Assembly: GCA_964355015.1 (NCBI GenBank)
Contig: CAYHCE010000027.1
Location: 1-39,877, forward strand
Direction of reading: 5' to 3'
Length of the DNA: 39,877 nucleotides
Origin: CAYHCE01 sp964355015
GTDB taxonomy: Bacteria; Cyanobacteriota; Cyanobacteriia; PCC-6307; Cyanobiaceae
Positions 8,191-15,721 of this stretch are shown one piece after another. A model generated the notes under the pieces. It was not told the origin of the DNA, ran no database searches, and worked only from the letters and a program-made list of their open reading frames with translations. Both the position numbers and the translations under genes were made by a program. Positions within the stretch are counted from its first letter, which is position 1; every line of letters starts with the position of its first letter.

Positions 8191-8574
8191 TCAGCGCACG
8201 TGGCGTGCCCCATCCACCGGGTGGTAGGCCTCGCCGGTGGTCTCCTCGTAGACGATCGCCGGCAGTCCTGTTTCGAACATGGTCTGCAGGGCTTCCTTCA
8301 GGTAGGGATTCCAGCCCCCCGTGGTCACCTTGCCGTGGCGCACGGTCCAGTCCCAGGTTCCAGGCAGATCGCGTGGAATGCGGCCCTCCCGGTCACGGCG
8401 CGCCACCAGATCCTGGGATTCCACCAGGCCGACGAGGATCGGATCCTTGCCGTAGGCGGGTGTGAGGCTCAGCTCCAGGCGGACCGGATCTTCCTTGATC
8501 AGATGGAGGCGGAAACGGGGGGGCAGTTTCAGGCTGCGCAGCACGGCTGCCACGATTCGGGTTCTCTGGTCCAA
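8191..8574 (-). CDS. Conserved cyanobacterial protein, unknown function
   Basis: The product has 127 residues, is soluble, and shows no signal or membrane helix. It begins MDQRTRIVAAVLRSLKLPPRFRL and contains a charged central region (LVESQDLVARRDREGR) and a conserved-looking C-terminal half with WDWTVRHG and GGWNPYLKEALQTMFETG. I do not recognise a domain. Codon use and composition match neighbours, and the reading frame is clean. It is followed by 135 nt without a gene before the 34-residue microprotein. Confidence 0.65.
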   Translation of the reverse strand: MDQRTRIVAAVLRSLKLPPRFRLHLIKEDPVRLELSLTPAYGKDPILVGLVESQDLVARRDREGRIPRDLPGTWDWTVRHGKVTTGGWNPYLKEALQTMFETGLPAIVYEETTGEAYHPVDGARHVR

Positions 8575-8647
8575 CTGTCGGCCTCCGCCAGAACTCAGGT
8601 GCGCCCACTGGTTGTACCAGCCGGCACGACGGATCAGGCTATGCAGC

Positions 8648-8684
8648 GACGGACCTGTGGTCCGCAGGGACGGACCTGTGGTCC
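8648..8684. repeat. Tandem 16-nt palindromic repeat
   Basis: GACGGACCTGTGGTCC occurs twice, at 8648-8663 and 8669-8684, a 21-nt period. Each copy contains the palindrome GGACC-TGT-GGTCC. Together they can form two identical small hairpins, or one larger alternative. They lie between two minus-strand genes (DUF2973 ending at 8695 and the 127-residue gene starting at 8574). A 21-nt spacing puts both copies on the same face of the DNA, compatible with a dimeric regulator. Tandem RNA hairpins are the other option. Confidence 0.7.
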
Positions 8685-8694
8685 TTCTCCCCGC

Positions 8695-9003
8695 TCAGCC
8701 CGCATCGGGAGGCAGGGCCGGCTGCTCGTTGTCGCCACTGAAGCGAACCGTGAGCAGATCCTCCCGGGTGAGCTGGCCGTCGGCGTCCAGCAGCTCGGGG
8801 TGAATGGTGAGCCGTCCGGTCCGATCCGGCGCGCTGGAATCGGGAAGGTCGCCCTCGCTGACTCCTGGCCCGGCACTGCCTGGATCACCGGGCCGGGGAA
8901 CGGCCTGGAAGCCCTTGCCCATGACCCGGAAGGCCTGCCAGAGCAGGACCACGAAACAGCCCCCGTACACCAGGGGGAAGAGCTGGGCGAAGGACGGTGC
9001 CAT
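8695..9003 (-). CDS. DUF2973 domain protein, single membrane helix
   Basis: The 102-residue product begins with a hydrophobic N-terminal anchor (FPLVYGGCFVVLLWQAFRV). A Gly/Pro/Ser-rich linker of about 30 residues follows. The soluble tail carries the conserved block RTGRLTIHPELLDADGQLT and EDLLTVRF. This two-block layout is typical of DUF2973, a family found in cyanobacteria with no known function. It is followed by the tandem palindromic repeat and preceded closely by a 33-residue microprotein on the same strand. Confidence 0.8.
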   Translation of the reverse strand: MAPSFAQLFPLVYGGCFVVLLWQAFRVMGKGFQAVPRPGDPGSAGPGVSEGDLPDSSAPDRTGRLTIHPELLDADGQLTREDLLTVRFSGDNEQPALPPDAG

Positions 9004-9045
9004 CGGCGGAGGTGCAGCGCTGGGGTGATCCCGCTCACGTCACCA

Positions 9046-9147
9046 TCATTGCCTGGTCGTGGCGCCCTGAGCGAGTTTCCAGGCCCAGAGACTGCTGCAG
9101 GCGGCACCGAAGGCCAGAAAGAGGAGCAGAAGGGTTCTCGTATCCAT
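9046..9147 (-). CDS. 33-residue membrane microprotein
   Basis: ATG 9147 begins a 33-codon frame, MDTRTLLLLFLAFGAACSS followed by LWAWKLAQGATTRQ, ending at TGA 9046. The single hydrophobic helix contains a Cys. The N-terminus could also be read as a lipoprotein-like signal, but the protein would then have almost no mature part. It precedes the DUF2973 gene on the same strand (42 nt gap). Its leader (9148-9175) is AT-rich and includes TTGACG on the minus strand. I do not recognise a family. Confidence 0.45.
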   Translation of the reverse strand: MDTRTLLLLFLAFGAACSSLWAWKLAQGATTRQ

Positions 9148-9305
9148 GAGTCTTTAACAAAACTTCGTCAAGTCTAGGTTCCCGGCCGAGGCTGCGGCGG
9201 TGGGAGGGTCAGCTCTGCACTTCGTCACACCTTGCCGGCGCACCGCCCTTCCGGTATCCGGTCCGGGGCCATTACGTTCCAGTTAGATCGTGTCGTTCTG
9301 TCGCC

Positions 9306-10457
9306 ATGCGTTCGCAGTGGACCCTGCGCCAACCGTTGCTGCCCCTGGTGCCACTTGCACTGTTGCTGGCTTCACCGTTGCTGCCCGCCGCCGTGCCCTC
9401 GCCTGTCCTGGCCGTGCCGGCGTCCGGAGGGGCGCTCTCGCGCCAGTCCTTCGTGGCCGAAGCCGTGCGCCGGGCGGGCCCGGCCGTGGTGACGATCGAC
9501 ACCGAGCGCACGGTGATCCGCCCCGGCAGCGGTGGGTTCCCACCGGGAATGATGGGGGATCCCTTCTTCCGCCAGTTCTTCGGGTTCCCCCAGGCCCAGC
9601 CCCCCTCGCAGCAGACCGAACGGGGGCTGGGGAGCGGTGTGATCTTCCAGGCCGACGGACTGATCCTCACCAATGCCCATGTGGTGGAAAAGAGTGACCG
9701 CGTCTTCGTCGGTCTCAGGGACGGACGGCGGGCGGAAGGAAAGGTGGTCGGTCTCGACAGCCTCACCGACCTGGCGCTGGTTCGCCTGGTGGAGCCCGGT
9801 CCCTGGCCGGTGGCGGTGCTCGGCAACTCCGACGCCCTGCAGGTGGGCGACTGGGCCATCGCCGTGGGCAATCCCTACGGTCTCGACAATACGGTGACCA
9901 TGGGAATCATCAGCAACCTCAACCGCAACGTCAGCAAGCTGGGGATCATGGACAAGCGACTGGACCTGATCCAGACCGACGCTGCGATCAATCCCGGTAA
10001 CTCCGGCGGACCCCTCCTCAATGCCGATGGAGAGGTGATCGGCATCAACACGCTGGTGCGATCCGGACCCGGGGCGGGTCTGGGATTCGCCATCCCGATC
10101 AACCGAGCCCGCAGCATCGCCAACCAGCTGCTGGCCACCGGTCGGGTGACCCACCCCATGATCGGTGTCGGGCTGGACAACCTGCCATCCGAGCAGGCAC
10201 GTTCGATCCGACAAGGGGCCTTGGTGCGTTCGGTGATGCCGGGCGGTCCTGCCTCCCAGGCCGGACTGCGCAGCGGTGATGTGATCGTGGGCGTGGGAGG
10301 CAAGCCGGTGGCCAGTCCCGCCCAGATTATCGATGCCGTCGAGAGTAATGGTGTGGGCCGTCCGATGACGGTGGAGATCCTGCGGGGCGGTGCCCCACTC
10401 CAGGTTCGGGTGGTGCCTGTGGCGATGCAGCCCCTCTCCGGGAGCCGGCCCCGTTGA
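9306..10457 (+). CDS. Deg/HtrA-type serine protease (HhoA-like)
   Basis: This is a periplasmic or lumenal trypsin-like protease for quality control of misfolded proteins. The 383-residue product begins with a signal peptide (hydrophobic to about residue 30, with likely cleavage near SPVLA or VPA). The protease domain has a complete triad: His125 in TNAHVV, Asp155 in LTDLALV and Ser233 in GNSGGPL. A single PDZ domain follows at about residues 280-370 (GALVRSVMPGGPASQAGL, then GDVIVGVGGKPV). One PDZ domain and the length fit cyanobacterial HhoA, HhoB or HtrA; which one cannot be decided here. It is divergent from the 33-residue gene across a 158-nt regulatory gap. Confidence 0.93.
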   Translation: MRSQWTLRQPLLPLVPLALLLASPLLPAAVPSPVLAVPASGGALSRQSFVAEAVRRAGPAVVTIDTERTVIRPGSGGFPPGMMGDPFFRQFFGFPQAQPPSQQTERGLGSGVIFQADGLILTNAHVVEKSDRVFVGLRDGRRAEGKVVGLDSLTDLALVRLVEPGPWPVAVLGNSDALQVGDWAIAVGNPYGLDNTVTMGIISNLNRNVSKLGIMDKRLDLIQTDAAINPGNSGGPLLNADGEVIGINTLVRSGPGAGLGFAIPINRARSIANQLLATGRVTHPMIGVGLDNLPSEQARSIRQGALVRSVMPGGPASQAGLRSGDVIVGVGGKPVASPAQIIDAVESNGVGRPMTVEILRGGAPLQVRVVPVAMQPLSGSRPR

Positions 10458-10533
10458 GCCGATCTGGCTGCAGGAGCCGGGGACCGGCTGTGTGGCGGCC
10501 GACCCCGATTCAGGCGCCGATGGCACAGGGGCC

Positions 10534-10565
10534 GGCCGAAGGGAGCTGACAGCCCTTGTCCGGCC
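10534..10565. terminator. Bulged hairpin between convergent genes
   Basis: GGCCGAAGGG (10534-10543) pairs with CCCTT (10553-10557) and, after a 3-nt bulge, CGGCC (10561-10565). It lies in the 110-nt gap between the Deg protease stop and the convergent small gene, where a bidirectional terminator would be expected. No T-run follows on either strand, so the assignment is tentative. Confidence 0.35.
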
Positions 10566-10567
10566 GA

Positions 10568-10852
10568 TCAGAGCACATCCAGTCCACTGGAAGGGGAGGG
10601 GGATGACGTGCCGGGAGTGGCACCCTGGGCAGAGCGGGCGGAGGCGGCCACGGGATCGGCGCCGAAGCGGCCCGGGCTGCCGAGCTGCTGGCGCATCATC
10701 CATTCCGTGGCGGCTTTCTGGGTATGCCAGGCCTGGAGAAGTTGTTTGGCGAGCCCACGCAGCGACTGGGCGTCACCCGTGGAGTCGATCACGCGGGTCA
10801 TGCGCTCCAGCTCGAATTGCTGGCCAAGGCTGAGGGCGAGCGGTTCGGACAT
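10568..10852 (-). CDS. Conserved small helical protein, unknown function
   Basis: From ATG 10852 the product has 94 residues; the frame stays open to 10999, and ATG 10861 is an alternative start. The conserved-looking N-terminal part is helical and Gln/Leu-rich (LALSLGQQFELERMTRVIDS, then LRGLAKQLLQAWHTQKAA and TEWMMRQQLG). A disordered Ser/Pro/Ala tail follows. The pattern suggests a compact two- or three-helix bundle of a kind common in picocyanobacterial genomes, but I cannot name the family. Confidence 0.6.
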   Translation of the reverse strand: MSEPLALSLGQQFELERMTRVIDSTGDAQSLRGLAKQLLQAWHTQKAATEWMMRQQLGSPGRFGADPVAASARSAQGATPGTSSPSPSSGLDVL

Positions 10853-11015
10853 TCCAGGCATCGCAACGGGGCAGTGAAGCCACGCCAATGCTACGAAGTG
10901 TTTCGGGTGCTCGCGTAGCGACCGCCACAGAGTTACCGGATTCTTGTCAGCGTCTGACCATTCATCGCCCCTGAGGTGCCCTCCCCAAGCGGTTGGCACC
11001 CTTCAGCCCGCTGGA

Positions 11016-11216
11016 TCAGTGGTGCTCCCTGAGCAGCTCGACGCACTGAGTGATGCACTCGCCGTCGTCAAGGGAGCAGGTGGTGATGCATTCGAAATAG
11101 CTTTCCACCGAATCCGCAGGCTGCTGCTGACCCAGAAGCGACTCTGTCCGGTTCGGACCCTGGGACAGGGGATCGTGCCCGAAGGAAGCTGTGGAATGAC
11201 CGATCGAAGCGCTCAT
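11016..11216 (-). CDS. Small cysteine-containing protein, unknown function
   Basis: ATG 11216 gives 66 residues; upstream codons to 11300 look non-coding. The N-terminus is polar. The C-terminal third, SVESYFECITTCSLDDGECITQCVELL, has four cysteines in two CxxxC pairs on a helical pattern. This could bind a metal or cluster, or form disulfides. The same motif style recurs in small picocyanobacterial proteins as far as I recall, but no function is known to me. It stands alone, with about 150 nt of non-coding sequence on each side. Confidence 0.6.
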   Translation of the reverse strand: MSASIGHSTASFGHDPLSQGPNRTESLLGQQQPADSVESYFECITTCSLDDGECITQCVELLREHH

Positions 11217-11373
11217 GGACTCGGACACTAAGGTGGATACCGTCAGGATATGAACATGTTTTCGATTGGTCCAGTGAAATGAGCCTTCCTGCCTAGGCAA
11301 TGATGAAGTTGTTTATGGTTGGCTCCGAGAGTCCAGTCGTGGACTGGGTCGGCCCGATGATGCTGTTCTGGCC

Positions 11374-13137
11374 TCAGGTCCCTTCCCGCTGTTTGCTGGA
11401 TCCGGACCGCGCCTTCTGTCTGTCCCGGTTCGCGGTTTTTTTCGCCTCCCGCGCCCTGGCGGCCTCTGCCCGCAGCCGTTCCTCCGCTTCCTCCTGTTTC
11501 TTCTCGAGGTAGTAGCCGTAATCGCCGCGGTAGAGCACAAGCTCGCCGTCGCGGAGCTCCACGATGCGGTTGGCCACTCGGGCGATGAAGTACCGGTCGT
11601 GGGACACGATCAGGGCCGCCCCCTCGTACTCCCGCAGCGCCGCCTCCAGCATCTGCTTGGCCGGGATGTCCAGATGGTTGGTGGGCTCGTCCAGAACCAG
11701 CAGGTTGCAGGGCGCGAGCAGCATCAGGGCCAGGGCCAGCCTCGCCTTCTCGCCGCCGCTGAGCTTGCCCACCTCCTTGAACACCGCATCATGGCTGAAG
11801 CAGAAGCTGCCCAGCAGGGAGCGCACCTGGGTCTGGGTCCAGTCGGGTACCGCCTCGAACAGGGTGTCGATCACGGTCTTCTCCAGGTCGAGGGCCTCGG
11901 CCTGGTTCTGCTCGAAGTAGCCCGCCACCACATTGTGTTCCCCGAGGCGGGCCTCACCCTCATCGGGCGGCTCCAGGCCCATCACCAGCCGCAGCAGGGT
12001 GGATTTGCCGGCCCCGTTCGGACCCACGAAGGCGATGCGATCGCCCCGTTCCACCTCCAGTTCCGCCCCCAGGAACAGGATGCGGTCGCCGTAGCTGTGG
12101 CACAGGTTCTCGATCAGGGCCACCTGCCGACCCGAGCGGGGGGCGGCAGGAAAGCTGAAGCGCGGCCCCGTGACGCTCTCCATCGGGGCCTCGATCCGTT
12201 CCACCTTCTCCAGCAGCTTTTCGCGGCTCTTGGCCTGGGTGCTGCGGGTGGCGCTGGCTCGGAAGCGGTCGATGTAGGCCTGCTGGCTGGCCAGATCCTT
12301 CTGCTGGCGCTCGAAGGCAGCCTGGGTGGCCTCCCGTTCCAGGGCCTTCTGCTCCAGATGCTGGCTGTAGTTGCCCAGATAAGTGCGGGACACGCCCCGC
12401 TCCGTTTCCACGATCTGGGTGCAGACCCTGTCCAGGAAGGTGCGGTCGTGGCTGATCACCACCAGCGCGGCGCTCTGCTCGGCCAGATAGCCCTCCAGCC
12501 ACTGGATGGTCTCCACATCCAGGTGGTTCGTGGGTTCGTCGAGCAGCAGCAGATCCGGTTCCTGCAGCAGGATCTTGCCGAGGGCGATGCGCATCTGCCA
12601 GCCGCCGGAGTAGTCGCCCACCGGCAGATCGGCGCCGGCCGCGCTGAAGCCGATCGTGGGCAGCAGCTTGTCGATGCGGGCGTCGAGTTCGTAGCCGTGC
12701 AGGGCCTCGAAACGGCTGTGCAGCCGGCCCAGTTCGTGGATCAGTTCATCGAGATGGTCGGGATCGGCTGCGGCCTGCTCGCTGGCCATCGCCTGCTCCA
12801 CCTGGTGCTGGCGGATCAGCACCTCGGCCGCTTCGCCGAAGGCCTGGAACAGCTCCTCGCGCACCGTGCGCTCCGGATCCACATCGAACTCCTGCTTCAG
12901 GTAGGCGATGCGGGGATCTCCCTGGCGCACCACCTGGCCGGCACTGGGTTCCTCGAGGCCGGCGATCAGCCGCAGCTGGGTGGACTTGCCCGCCCCGTTC
13001 ACACCCACCAGGCCGATGCGATCACCCGGCTTCACTTCCCAGGTGACCTCCCGCAGCACCTCTCCGGTGGGGTAGATCTTCGAGACGCGTTCCAGACGAA
13101 GCACGGCGGGGCGCAGCAGAGCAGATGAAGTCATCAT
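11374..13137 (-). CDS. ABC-F family ATPase (Uup/EttA type)
   Basis: ABC-F proteins have two nucleotide-binding domains and no membrane part; they act on ribosomes. From ATG 13137 (ATG 13134 is adjacent) the product has 587 residues. Domain 1 has GVNGAGKST, the signature DYSGGWQMR and LLLLDEPTNHLD. Domain 2 has GPNGAGKST, the signature KLSGGEKARLALA and LLVLDEPTNHLD. The charged linker between them carries the long helix expected for the P-site tRNA-interaction motif. The Lys/Arg-rich C-terminal tail (RAEAARAREAKKTANRDRQK) is coiled-coil-like. Which ABC-F subgroup it belongs to is not decided. Confidence 0.9.
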   Translation of the reverse strand: MMTSSALLRPAVLRLERVSKIYPTGEVLREVTWEVKPGDRIGLVGVNGAGKSTQLRLIAGLEEPSAGQVVRQGDPRIAYLKQEFDVDPERTVREELFQAFGEAAEVLIRQHQVEQAMASEQAAADPDHLDELIHELGRLHSRFEALHGYELDARIDKLLPTIGFSAAGADLPVGDYSGGWQMRIALGKILLQEPDLLLLDEPTNHLDVETIQWLEGYLAEQSAALVVISHDRTFLDRVCTQIVETERGVSRTYLGNYSQHLEQKALEREATQAAFERQQKDLASQQAYIDRFRASATRSTQAKSREKLLEKVERIEAPMESVTGPRFSFPAAPRSGRQVALIENLCHSYGDRILFLGAELEVERGDRIAFVGPNGAGKSTLLRLVMGLEPPDEGEARLGEHNVVAGYFEQNQAEALDLEKTVIDTLFEAVPDWTQTQVRSLLGSFCFSHDAVFKEVGKLSGGEKARLALALMLLAPCNLLVLDEPTNHLDIPAKQMLEAALREYEGAALIVSHDRYFIARVANRIVELRDGELVLYRGDYGYYLEKKQEEAEERLRAEAARAREAKKTANRDRQKARSGSSKQREGT

Positions 13138-13201
13138 CCCTGGCCGACCGTCGGCATGCCACGCGCCAGACTGGGCTGGATCCCCGCCAGGGCGGTCTGT
13201 G

Positions 13202-13387
13202 ATGGTCAAGCGTCTGGAGCAGGTGGCGGCCCTTGTGGTCGCGGCCGGCCTCGCGATCGTGAGCTACTGGCTCTTCTTCAGCTGGGCCCAGGGTGGCCGG
13301 GTGCCGCGCTCCGAGCCCCGCCAGGTCCCACCGGTCCCGACGGAACCGGCTGCTGCGCCGGGTGGTCACCGCAGCCCCCAGCCCTAG
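13202..13387 (+). CDS. Small single-pass membrane protein
   Basis: ATG 13202 (an adjacent GTG is at 13199) begins a 61-residue product. A short basic start (MVKRLEQ) and one hydrophobic helix ending in SYWLFFSWAQ are followed by a Pro/Arg-rich tail. It is divergent from the ABC-F gene. Its stop codon TAG overlaps the stop of the convergent neighbour in the shared tetranucleotide CTAG. I do not recognise a family. Confidence 0.5.
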   Translation: MVKRLEQVAALVVAAGLAIVSYWLFFSWAQGGRVPRSEPRQVPPVPTEPAAAPGGHRSPQP

Positions 13388-13668
13388 AGCCCACCTCTGG
13401 CCTTCAGCAGCCATTGCTTGCTGGCCATGTCGTCGAGAGAGCCCAGGTGCTCACGCACCGCCGCTTCCGTGACCGGCAGGTCCCATTCCTCTCCGAGCGC
13501 CACGATCCGTTCCAAGGTCCCTTTCGGATTCTGAAGAGCCTGCTGGAACAGGGATTGGGTCAGGGTCTCGTCGCGTCGGATCCGGTTGTAAAGCTCGGCG
13601 GCATTGCTGTCTGCGCCCCCGGAGAGCTCGGCGTGACCGAAGGCGGAAGCGGGACTGGAATCGGCCAT
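13384..13668 (-). CDS. Conserved small protein, possibly Nif11-like
   Basis: The 94-residue product has a disordered first quarter. A helical segment LYNRIRRDETLTQSLFQQAL follows, then NPKGTLERIVALGEEWDLPVTEAAVREHL. The arrangement (helix, aliphatic turn, then a 'LPVTEAAVREHL' element) resembles the Nif11-type fold seen in many cyanobacterial small proteins. There is no double-glycine leader cleavage site and no peptide-modifying enzyme nearby, so a natural-product precursor role is unlikely. The family assignment is tentative. Confidence 0.55.
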   Translation of the reverse strand: MADSSPASAFGHAELSGGADSNAAELYNRIRRDETLTQSLFQQALQNPKGTLERIVALGEEWDLPVTEAAVREHLGSLDDMASKQWLLKARGGL

Positions 13669-13791
13669 GGGGGTCGGTGCTGGCAGGCGGCTCCTCTGGC
13701 TCGACCCTATGGGTTGCCGGTCGGCGGGGCCAGTGTTCGTTGGTTCTTGTTGGACTTGGGCGGCGGCGGCACCGTGCCCGGTTCGGGGGAT

Positions 13792-14103
13792 TCAGGCCGC
13801 CAGGGGCGGCTCGATGTCGTCCTCCCCGCTGGCGGAGGCATCCTCCATGGTGCGGGCATCAAGGCAGAGCACCTTGCGCAGCTGGGCGTAGTTGGCCGCG
13901 AGACCCTGCTGGCCCTCCTGAACGGCGGCGTACTCGGCCCGCTGCAGAACGTGGTGGAGATGGGTGAGCAGGTAAGTGCTGATCACCGCCGACACCAGCA
14001 CGTCGCTCCTGTCCGCGGTTTTCCGGGCCGGCGTCTGCCGTGCCGAGGTTCTACGCGCCTTGGGGGGCTGACCCGCCGCAGACGTGACCGCTGTCTTCGC
14101 CAT
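13792..14103 (-). CDS. Conserved small protein with basic N-terminus
   Basis: The first 30 of 103 residues are rich in Lys, Arg, Ala and Thr and look disordered. A helical core (VLVSAVISTYLLTHLHHVLQRAEYAAVQEGQQGLAANY, residues roughly 35-72) follows, then an acidic tail. I do not recognise it. It is divergent from the ribbon-helix-helix gene, and its start codon is directly next to a 12-nt-period direct repeat. Confidence 0.55.
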   Translation of the reverse strand: MAKTAVTSAAGQPPKARRTSARQTPARKTADRSDVLVSAVISTYLLTHLHHVLQRAEYAAVQEGQQGLAANYAQLRKVLCLDARTMEDASASGEDDIEPPLAA

Positions 14104-14186
14104 GGCTCGTACTCGGGCTCGTACTCAGAGCCGCCCAAGCATAGTGCTGGATACTATCCGTGACGACCTCTGTACACTTCTGTGTA
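14104..14186. promoter_or_regulatory. Divergent control region with nested repeats
   Basis: The short gap between the minus-strand 103-residue gene and the plus-strand ribbon-helix-helix gene is dense in repeats. GGCTCGTACTC occurs at 14104-14114 and 14116-14126. ATAGT/ACTAT form an inverted repeat (14141-14145 and 14153-14157) overlapping the palindrome GGATA-C-TATCC (14149-14159). TACAC-TTCT-GTGTA (14173-14186) lies just inside the first possible start. I infer operator sites, most simply for autoregulation by the adjacent DNA-binding protein. Confidence 0.5.
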
Positions 14187-14534
14187 TCGCGTGTGATCCG
14201 TGCGGCTGTGGCCACTCGTCAGACCTCCACGAGTGGCCGCCCCAAGTCCCCGCGCATTCAGGTGGTGCTGCCTGAAGAGCTCTGCGAACGGCTGAGCGCC
14301 GCCGCCGAGGCAGAGTCACGCACGGTCAGCAACATGGCCAAGGTTCTGATCCAGCAGGGTCTGGAGCGCTTTGAGCAGTCCCGGAACGGATCCCCTGACC
14401 GCCAGGCGCTGCCGGGGGCTGCCAGCCTGCGCACCGACCGCTTCCGCCAGGTACTGGAGCAGCAGGAGCGCAGCCAGCCCAGGCGGCTGCGTGGAGCACC
14501 ACGGCGCCTGCGGCTTCAGCGTCCCTCGAACTGA
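14160..14534 (+). CDS. Ribbon-helix-helix (CopG/Arc-type) protein
   Basis: The frame from GTG 14160 gives 124 residues, but the domain starts near residue 30. The strand RIQVVLPEELCERLSAAAEAE is followed by a helix with SRTVSNMAKVLIQQGLERF, the Arc/MetJ/CopG pattern. Such domains dimerise and insert a two-stranded sheet into the DNA major groove. The C-terminal half is Arg/Gln-rich and without recognised domain. A later GTG (about 14190) is plausible, which would put the TACAC...GTGTA palindrome in the leader. No toxin gene is adjacent, so a solo regulator is more likely than an antitoxin. Confidence 0.7.
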   Translation: MTTSVHFCVSRVIRAAVATRQTSTSGRPKSPRIQVVLPEELCERLSAAAEAESRTVSNMAKVLIQQGLERFEQSRNGSPDRQALPGAASLRTDRFRQVLEQQERSQPRRLRGAPRRLRLQRPSN

Positions 14535-14545
14535 GCGGCGGGGCT

Positions 14546-15721
14546 TCAGCGCTGGGGCTCGGCGCGGACGCCCAGCACGGCCGCGCGCCGGGCACCGGTC
14601 ACCGAAGGCAGGGAGCCTGGGTGTCCATGCAGGTGCCACCAGGCCAGCAGCGCGAAGCCCAGCGCTTCCCGTTCGGACTCGCCGATGCCCAGCTCGCTCA
14701 GCGGCCGGACCCAGAGACCACGGCAGCGGCGACGCAACTGGGCCATCATCACGTGGTTGCGGGTTCCCCCGCCGGCGACCACGAGCTCGAGGGGCCTGGG
14801 CCCGCGGCCGAGGTCGGCCGCCACCACCGCCGCGCTCAAGGCCGTGAGGGTGGCCAGCGCATCAGCCGGGTCGAGCTCCGCTCCCGTGGCGGCGGCGGCG
14901 TCCTCCAGATCACACAGCCGCCGCTCCAGGTCGTCGGCGCCGAAATCCTCCCTGCCGGTGGATTTCGGCGCTGGCTGCAGGAAGTAGGGCTCCTGCAGCC
15001 ACTGCGCGATCAGGCCCTCCTTCACGGTTCCGCGTCCAGCCCAGGCTCCGCCGGCGTCGAAGCCGAGGCGCCCACCGCTGAAGCGGGCCACGGCCAGGTC
15101 GAGCAGGGTGTTGGCCGGTCCGCAGTCCCAGCCTCGCACCGCCGCCCGCCGCTCCGGTCCGGTGGCCGGCGGCAGCAGGGTGAGGTTGGCGATGCCGCCC
15201 AGATTGAGCACGGCGCGCCAGCCGCCGATGGCGGGCAGGAGGGCCGCGTCGGCGGCCGGAACCAGCGGAGCACCCTGGCCCCCTAGGGCCAGATCCTGGG
15301 CCCGCAGATCGAACACCACCGGTCGCTCCAGCAGCTGGGCCAGCAGCGGGCCCTGCAGCATCTGCCAGCTGGCTCCGCGCCTTACCGCCGCCGGCGGGCG
15401 ATGCCAGATCGTCTGGCCGTGGCAGCCGACGAGGGAGGCCCGGCCCTCGGGGTCACAGAGGCGGGCGCAGGCCCACTGGGCCTCGGTGACCGCCTCGGCC
15501 AGGTCGAGCAGTGCGGCCGTGCTGAAGGGCTGGCCCTGACCGGCCGCGATCAGCCGGCGACGCAGCCCGTCCTCGTAGGGGAGGGAGCAGTGGTTCAGCA
15601 GCTGCCAGCGGGGATGGTCGAGGGGGGGGCTGAACCTGGCCAGCACCGCATCCACCCCATCGGCGCTGGTGCCGCTCATCAGCCCCAGCACGGTGCCGGG
15701 GCGCCCCTGCGTCGCACTCAC
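14546..15721 (-). CDS. anmK: Anhydro-N-acetylmuramic acid kinase
   Basis: AnmK phosphorylates and opens 1,6-anhydro-MurNAc to MurNAc-6-phosphate in peptidoglycan recycling. The 391-residue protein has the family signature GLMSGTSADGVDAVL at 13-27. It also has GCHGQTIWHRPP, DLRAQDLALGGQGAPLVPAAD and LNLGGIANLT, all typical. A glycine-rich block VVAGGGTRNH lies in the C-terminal lobe. It starts at GTG 15721, overlapping the ktrA stop as GTGA, so the two genes are co-transcribed although their functions are unrelated. Confidence 0.95.
   Translation of the reverse strand: MSATQGRPGTVLGLMSGTSADGVDAVLARFSPPLDHPRWQLLNHCSLPYEDGLRRRLIAAGQGQPFSTAALLDLAEAVTEAQWACARLCDPEGRASLVGCHGQTIWHRPPAAVRRGASWQMLQGPLLAQLLERPVVFDLRAQDLALGGQGAPLVPAADAALLPAIGGWRAVLNLGGIANLTLLPPATGPERRAAVRGWDCGPANTLLDLAVARFSGGRLGFDAGGAWAGRGTVKEGLIAQWLQEPYFLQPAPKSTGREDFGADDLERRLCDLEDAAAATGAELDPADALATLTALSAAVVAADLGRGPRPLELVVAGGGTRNHVMMAQLRRRCRGLWVRPLSELGIGESEREALGFALLAWWHLHGHPGSLPSVTGARRAAVLGVRAEPQR

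Noticed and set aside
9148..9175. TTGACG and AT-rich stretch as a sigma-70 promoter for the 33-residue gene
   Set aside because: No -10 element at a suitable distance; the next AT-rich hexamer is only about 9 nt away.
11331..11346. Hairpin AGTCCA-GTCG-TGGACT downstream of the ABC-F gene as a terminator
   Set aside because: Only six pairs and no T-run on the minus strand; too weak to list.
11599..13128. A 509-residue plus-strand frame opposite the ABC-F gene
   Set aside because: Antisense shadow; the ABC-F frame has two complete ATPase domains.
13384..13668. Nif11-like protein as a RiPP precursor
   Set aside because: No double-glycine leader site and no lanthipeptide or other modifying enzyme within the window.
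14160..14534. Ribbon-helix-helix gene as an antitoxin
   Set aside because: No toxin-like gene is adjacent: downstream is anmK on the opposite strand and upstream a divergent unknown gene.
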